Positions 61,604-64,000 of a stretch of 64,000 nucleotides of DNA are shown here, one piece after another. Under the pieces are notes generated by a model, which saw only the letters and a list, made by a program, of their open reading frames with translations, had not been told where the DNA came from and did no database searches. Source of the stretch: Bradyrhizobium sp. SZCCHNS1050 (lineage in GTDB: Bacteria > Pseudomonadota > Alphaproteobacteria > Rhizobiales > Xanthobacteraceae); contig NZ_JAUETR010000001.1 of the NCBI RefSeq assembly GCF_032484785.1, positions 5,025,501 to 5,089,500 on the forward strand. The letters are read 5' to 3'. Positions within the stretch are counted from its first letter, which is position 1. Each line of letters opens with the position of its first letter. The position numbers and the translations under genes are program-made.

Positions 61604-62722
61604 ATGTCCGACCTCGATACCAGCGTGCTGTTTCGTCCGTTTCGCCTGAAGTCGCTGGAGCTGAAGAACCGCATCGTCATGGCGCCGATGACCCGCAACG
61701 CCGCGCCGAACGGCGTTCCCGGCGAGGCCAACGCCGCCTATTACCGCCGCCGCGCCGAAGGTGGCGTGGGGCTGATCCTCACCGAGGGCACGGTCGTCAA
61801 CCGCCCGGCCTCGCGCAACGAGCCCAATATTCCCTTCTTCCACGGCGATGCCGCGCTGGCGGGCTGGCAGAACGTGGCAAGCGCCGTGCACACCGCCGGC
61901 GGCCGCATCGCGCCACAGATCTGGCACACCGGCTCGACCAAGGGCATGAGCCGCTGGGAGCCCGATGCGCCGGTCGAGAGCCCATCCGGGCTGGTTGCGC
62001 CCGGCAAGCCGCGCGGCAACGCGATGACCGAGAACGACATCGCCGACACCGTTGCCGCATTCGCGCAAGCCGCGGCCGACGCCAAGCGCACGGGCTTCGA
62101 CGCCGTCGAGATCCATGGTGCGCACGGCTATCTGGTCGACGAGTTCTTCTGGTCCGGCACCAACCAGCGCGAGGACCGCTATGGCGGCGCCACCATCAAG
62201 GAGCGCTCCCGCTTTGCCGGCGAGGTCGTCGCCGCGATCCGCAAGGCGGTGGGTCCCGATTTCCCGATCATCCTGCGCGTCAGCCAGTGGAAGCAGCAGG
62301 ACTATGCGGCGCGCCTCGCCGAGACGCCGGCGCTGATGGCCGACTGGCTGCAGCCGCTGGTCGCGGCCGGCGTCGACATCCTGCACTGCTCGCAGCGCCG
62401 TTTCTGGGAGCCGGAATTCCCGGACGTGGACGGCGAGAAGGGCCTGAACTTCGCCGGCTGGGCCAAGAAGATCACGGGCGCTGCGACCATCAGCGTCGGC
62501 TCGGTCGGCTTGTCCGATGAATTCTTCTCGGCCTTCGCCGGCAAGCCGTCGACGACGGCCGATCTCGATGCGCTGCTGGAGCGCATGGCCAAGGAGGAGT
62601 TCGACCTCATTGCGGTCGGCCGCGCGCTGATCAGCGATGCCGAATGGGTCGCCAAGATCAAGGCCGGCGACAAGGCGGGCCTGAAGGGCTTCAGCGCAGC
62701 GGATCTCGGCGCGCTGGTTTGA
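61604..62722 (+). CDS. Old yellow enzyme family NADH:flavin oxidoreductase (NemA-like)
   Basis: A 372-residue OYE-family protein: FRLKSLELKNRIVMAPMTRN, RIAPQIWHTGSTKGMS, DAVEIHGAHGYLVDEFFWSGTNQREDRYGG, and FDLIAVGRALISDAEWVAKI. It reduces activated C=C bonds or nitroesters using NAD(P)H and FMN. The regulator gene HxlR is divergent and probably controls it in response to electrophiles. Start ATG 61604. Downstream is a hairpin before the convergent P450 gene. Confidence 0.92.
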   Translation: MSDLDTSVLFRPFRLKSLELKNRIVMAPMTRNAAPNGVPGEANAAYYRRRAEGGVGLILTEGTVVNRPASRNEPNIPFFHGDAALAGWQNVASAVHTAGGRIAPQIWHTGSTKGMSRWEPDAPVESPSGLVAPGKPRGNAMTENDIADTVAAFAQAAADAKRTGFDAVEIHGAHGYLVDEFFWSGTNQREDRYGGATIKERSRFAGEVVAAIRKAVGPDFPIILRVSQWKQQDYAARLAETPALMADWLQPLVAAGVDILHCSQRRFWEPEFPDVDGEKGLNFAGWAKKITGAATISVGSVGLSDEFFSAFAGKPSTTADLDALLERMAKEEFDLIAVGRALISDAEWVAKIKAGDKAGLKGFSAADLGALV

Positions 62723-62743
62723 GCTCTTGTAGACCCGTTGGTG

Positions 62744-62773
62744 CCCCTCGTCCGGCGTAAGCGGGGCGAGGGG
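62744..62773. terminator. Hairpin between the ene-reductase and P450 genes
   Basis: CCCCTCG and CGAGGGG form a 7-bp stem with a 16-base loop (further GC pairs are possible inside), between two convergent genes. It is a likely bidirectional terminator without a strong T-tract. Confidence 0.45.
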
Positions 62774-62825
62774 GCGTACCGTCAGCGAGGCGCGAGCTCG
62801 AGCCTGCCATTAGTCCTCGCGATGA

Positions 62826-63989
62826 CTAATGCACCGTCAGCTCGAGATACATCGGGCTGCGGAAGGTCGAAGACGGCATCCAGGGCAGTTGCTCCTGGGT
62901 GCGGCGATAGTCCGGCACGACCTTGTGCAGCTCGTCGAACGCGATCTTGATCGCCATGCGCGCGATCGCCGATCCCAGACAGGCGTGCACGCCGCCGCCG
63001 AAGCCGAGATGGCCGCGTGGCTTGCGCCTGATGTCATAGACATCCGGATTGGGAAACTGCCGCTCGTCGCGGTTGGCGGAGCCGTAGGCGAGGCAGACGA
63101 AATCGCCCTCGCGCATGGTCTGGCCGTGCAGGGTGACGTCCTTCTGCAGGCAGCGGCGGAAGCGCTGCGCCGAGGTGTTGAAGCGCAGCGACTCTTCCAC
63201 GGCGTCCGCCATCAGGTCGGGATTGGCGACGACGGCCCGGCGCGCCTCCGCGTGATCGGCGAGATTGTAAGCCAACATCGTCATGAAACCGCCGAGCGAC
63301 TCGATGCCGGCCATGATCAGCGTGGTCGTCGTCAGCAGCACCTCGCGCTCGTCGAGCTTGTCGCCGTCGATCTCGGCCATGCTGAAATGCGAGATCAGGT
63401 CGTTCTGCGGCCGCGCGCGGCGCTCCGCGATGATGCCGGCCGCATAGTCCTGCATCCAGTTGTAGGCTGCGATGTGCTGCGGTCCCTTGGCGCGGCTCAC
63501 CGGATCGCTCTGCACCATCAGCACCGCCTTGTCGCGCACCGTCTGCTCGTCGCCGAGCGGCAGGCCGAGGGCGGCGAACAGCACGCGCACGGTGAATTTC
63601 GAGGAGAACGCCTCGATGAAGTCGAACCGGTCCTGGCCGCGCAGCGCCTCGGCGCAGTCGCGCGCGATGTCGCGGATCGGGCCTGACAGGCTCTCCAGAT
63701 TGCGCTTCATGAAGGCATGCTGGACGAGGCCGCGCAGCCGGTCGTGGCGCGGCGGGTCGGTGGTGCCGAGCGTCGCGCCGGCACGGTTCGGCAGCTCGGT
63801 CATCAGGTTGCCCTTGGCCGACGAATAGGTCTGCCAGTTCGTTCCGGCCGCCGCCACATCGGCATAGCGCGACAGGATCCACACCTGGGCCTGCGGGCTC
63901 CAGAAGCAGGGGTGCTCGTCGCGCAGCGTCTTGTAGAATGGGAACGGGTCGGCATCGACCGCAGGCGAATATGGGTCGAACGCGAACAT
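62826..63989 (-). CDS. Cytochrome P450
   Basis: A 387-residue bacterial P450. The heme loop is HLGFGGGVHACLGSAIARMA with the axial Cys, the ExxR helix is EESLRFN and the I helix is LIMAGIESLGGFMTML. In the I helix the usual acid-Thr pair is Glu-Ser (AGIES), so proton delivery may differ slightly from the classical Thr enzymes. No redox partner gene (ferredoxin) is adjacent. It is convergent with the ene-reductase. The whole coding sequence lies inside the window, ending close to the right edge. Substrate unknown. Confidence 0.92.
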   Translation of the reverse strand: MFAFDPYSPAVDADPFPFYKTLRDEHPCFWSPQAQVWILSRYADVAAAGTNWQTYSSAKGNLMTELPNRAGATLGTTDPPRHDRLRGLVQHAFMKRNLESLSGPIRDIARDCAEALRGQDRFDFIEAFSSKFTVRVLFAALGLPLGDEQTVRDKAVLMVQSDPVSRAKGPQHIAAYNWMQDYAAGIIAERRARPQNDLISHFSMAEIDGDKLDEREVLLTTTTLIMAGIESLGGFMTMLAYNLADHAEARRAVVANPDLMADAVEESLRFNTSAQRFRRCLQKDVTLHGQTMREGDFVCLAYGSANRDERQFPNPDVYDIRRKPRGHLGFGGGVHACLGSAIARMAIKIAFDELHKVVPDYRRTQEQLPWMPSSTFRSPMYLELTVH

Positions 63990-64000
63990 GTTGGGCCTCC

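Noticed and set aside
59468..62386. Open frame of 972 codons on the minus strand opposite amn and the ene-reductase
   Set aside because: Crosses amn, the ene-reductase and their promoter region in antisense and conflicts with the HxlR gene, which has clear motifs in another frame.

Overview
The window is a high-GC chromosome segment from an alphaproteobacterium, most likely a Bradyrhizobium or close relative. The support is the codon use, Bradyrhizobium-like gene content (DctA/DctBD, CoA-linked anthranilate degradation, a protocatechuate 4,5-cleavage operon), and several families of GC-rich palindromic intergenic repeats that I associate with Bradyrhizobiaceae. The assignment is inference; there is no rRNA or other marker in the window.

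Layout. (1) 1-5643: a type II secretion operon (end of gspF, then gspG-H-I-J-K-L-M and a GspC/GspN-like gene), with most genes overlapping by a few bases. (2) 5730-11425: a small secreted protein on the minus strand, a large secreted multicopper oxidase, and an overlapping three-gene redox cassette (FMN-binding protein, ApbE flavin transferase, four-helix cytochrome-b-like membrane protein), followed by a short XRE regulator. (3) 11426-12320: a long non-coding stretch with a tRNA-Gln-like 3' fragment, a 20-bp palindrome and a near-consensus sigma-54 promoter in front of dctA. (4) 12321-18598: dctA, a type II NADH dehydrogenase, and the dctB/dctD two-component pair. (5) 18786-25946: a small hypothetical gene, a RidA protein, and an SsuABC/TauABC-type ABC transporter interleaved with an IlvD/Edd-family dehydratase and ended by a NicX-like ring-cleaving dioxygenase. 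(6) 25947-27044: no gene; three dispersed repeat elements.

(7) 27045-43233: a CoA-dependent aromatic cluster, best read as anthranilate (2-aminobenzoate) catabolism. A 2-aminobenzoate-CoA ligase and RidA protein sit at one end. The fused 2-aminobenzoyl-CoA monooxygenase/reductase, an enoyl-CoA hydratase, an SDR and a PhzS-like flavin monooxygenase are in the middle. A divergent minus-strand operon (alpha/beta hydrolase, acyl-CoA dehydrogenase, AMP-dependent ligase, octopine-dehydrogenase-family protein, 3-hydroxyacyl-CoA dehydrogenase) supplies beta-oxidation-like functions. A MarR regulator, a lone LivK-type binding protein and a cupin are included. Three of the promoters carry the same 16-bp palindrome-like motif, which I propose as the MarR operator.

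(8) 43234-48882: repeats, a small membrane-anchored protein, a MoxR-type AAA ATPase with a CoxE-type VWA partner, and TspO. (9) 47789-56387: a LysR regulator, an aromatic-acid MFS transporter, and a complete-looking lig operon (ligJ-ligK-DUF1932 dehydrogenase-ligI-ligA-ligB-ligC) for protocatechuate meta-cleavage to pyruvate and oxaloacetate. (10) 56445-59342: a minus-strand operon of binding protein, LigI-like amidohydrolase and shikimate/quinate dehydrogenase. (11) 59594-63989: AMP nucleosidase, a divergent HxlR regulator/old-yellow-enzyme pair with tandem operator-like repeats, and a cytochrome P450.

The most interesting items are the shared operator motif that ties the anthranilate genes into one regulon; the flavinylation plus possible di-heme cytochrome cassette next to a multicopper oxidase and a T2SS; the NicX-like/IlvD/ABC cluster of unknown substrate; and the uncharacterised DUF1932 dehydrogenase in the lig operon, where the usual tautomerase gene is not visible.
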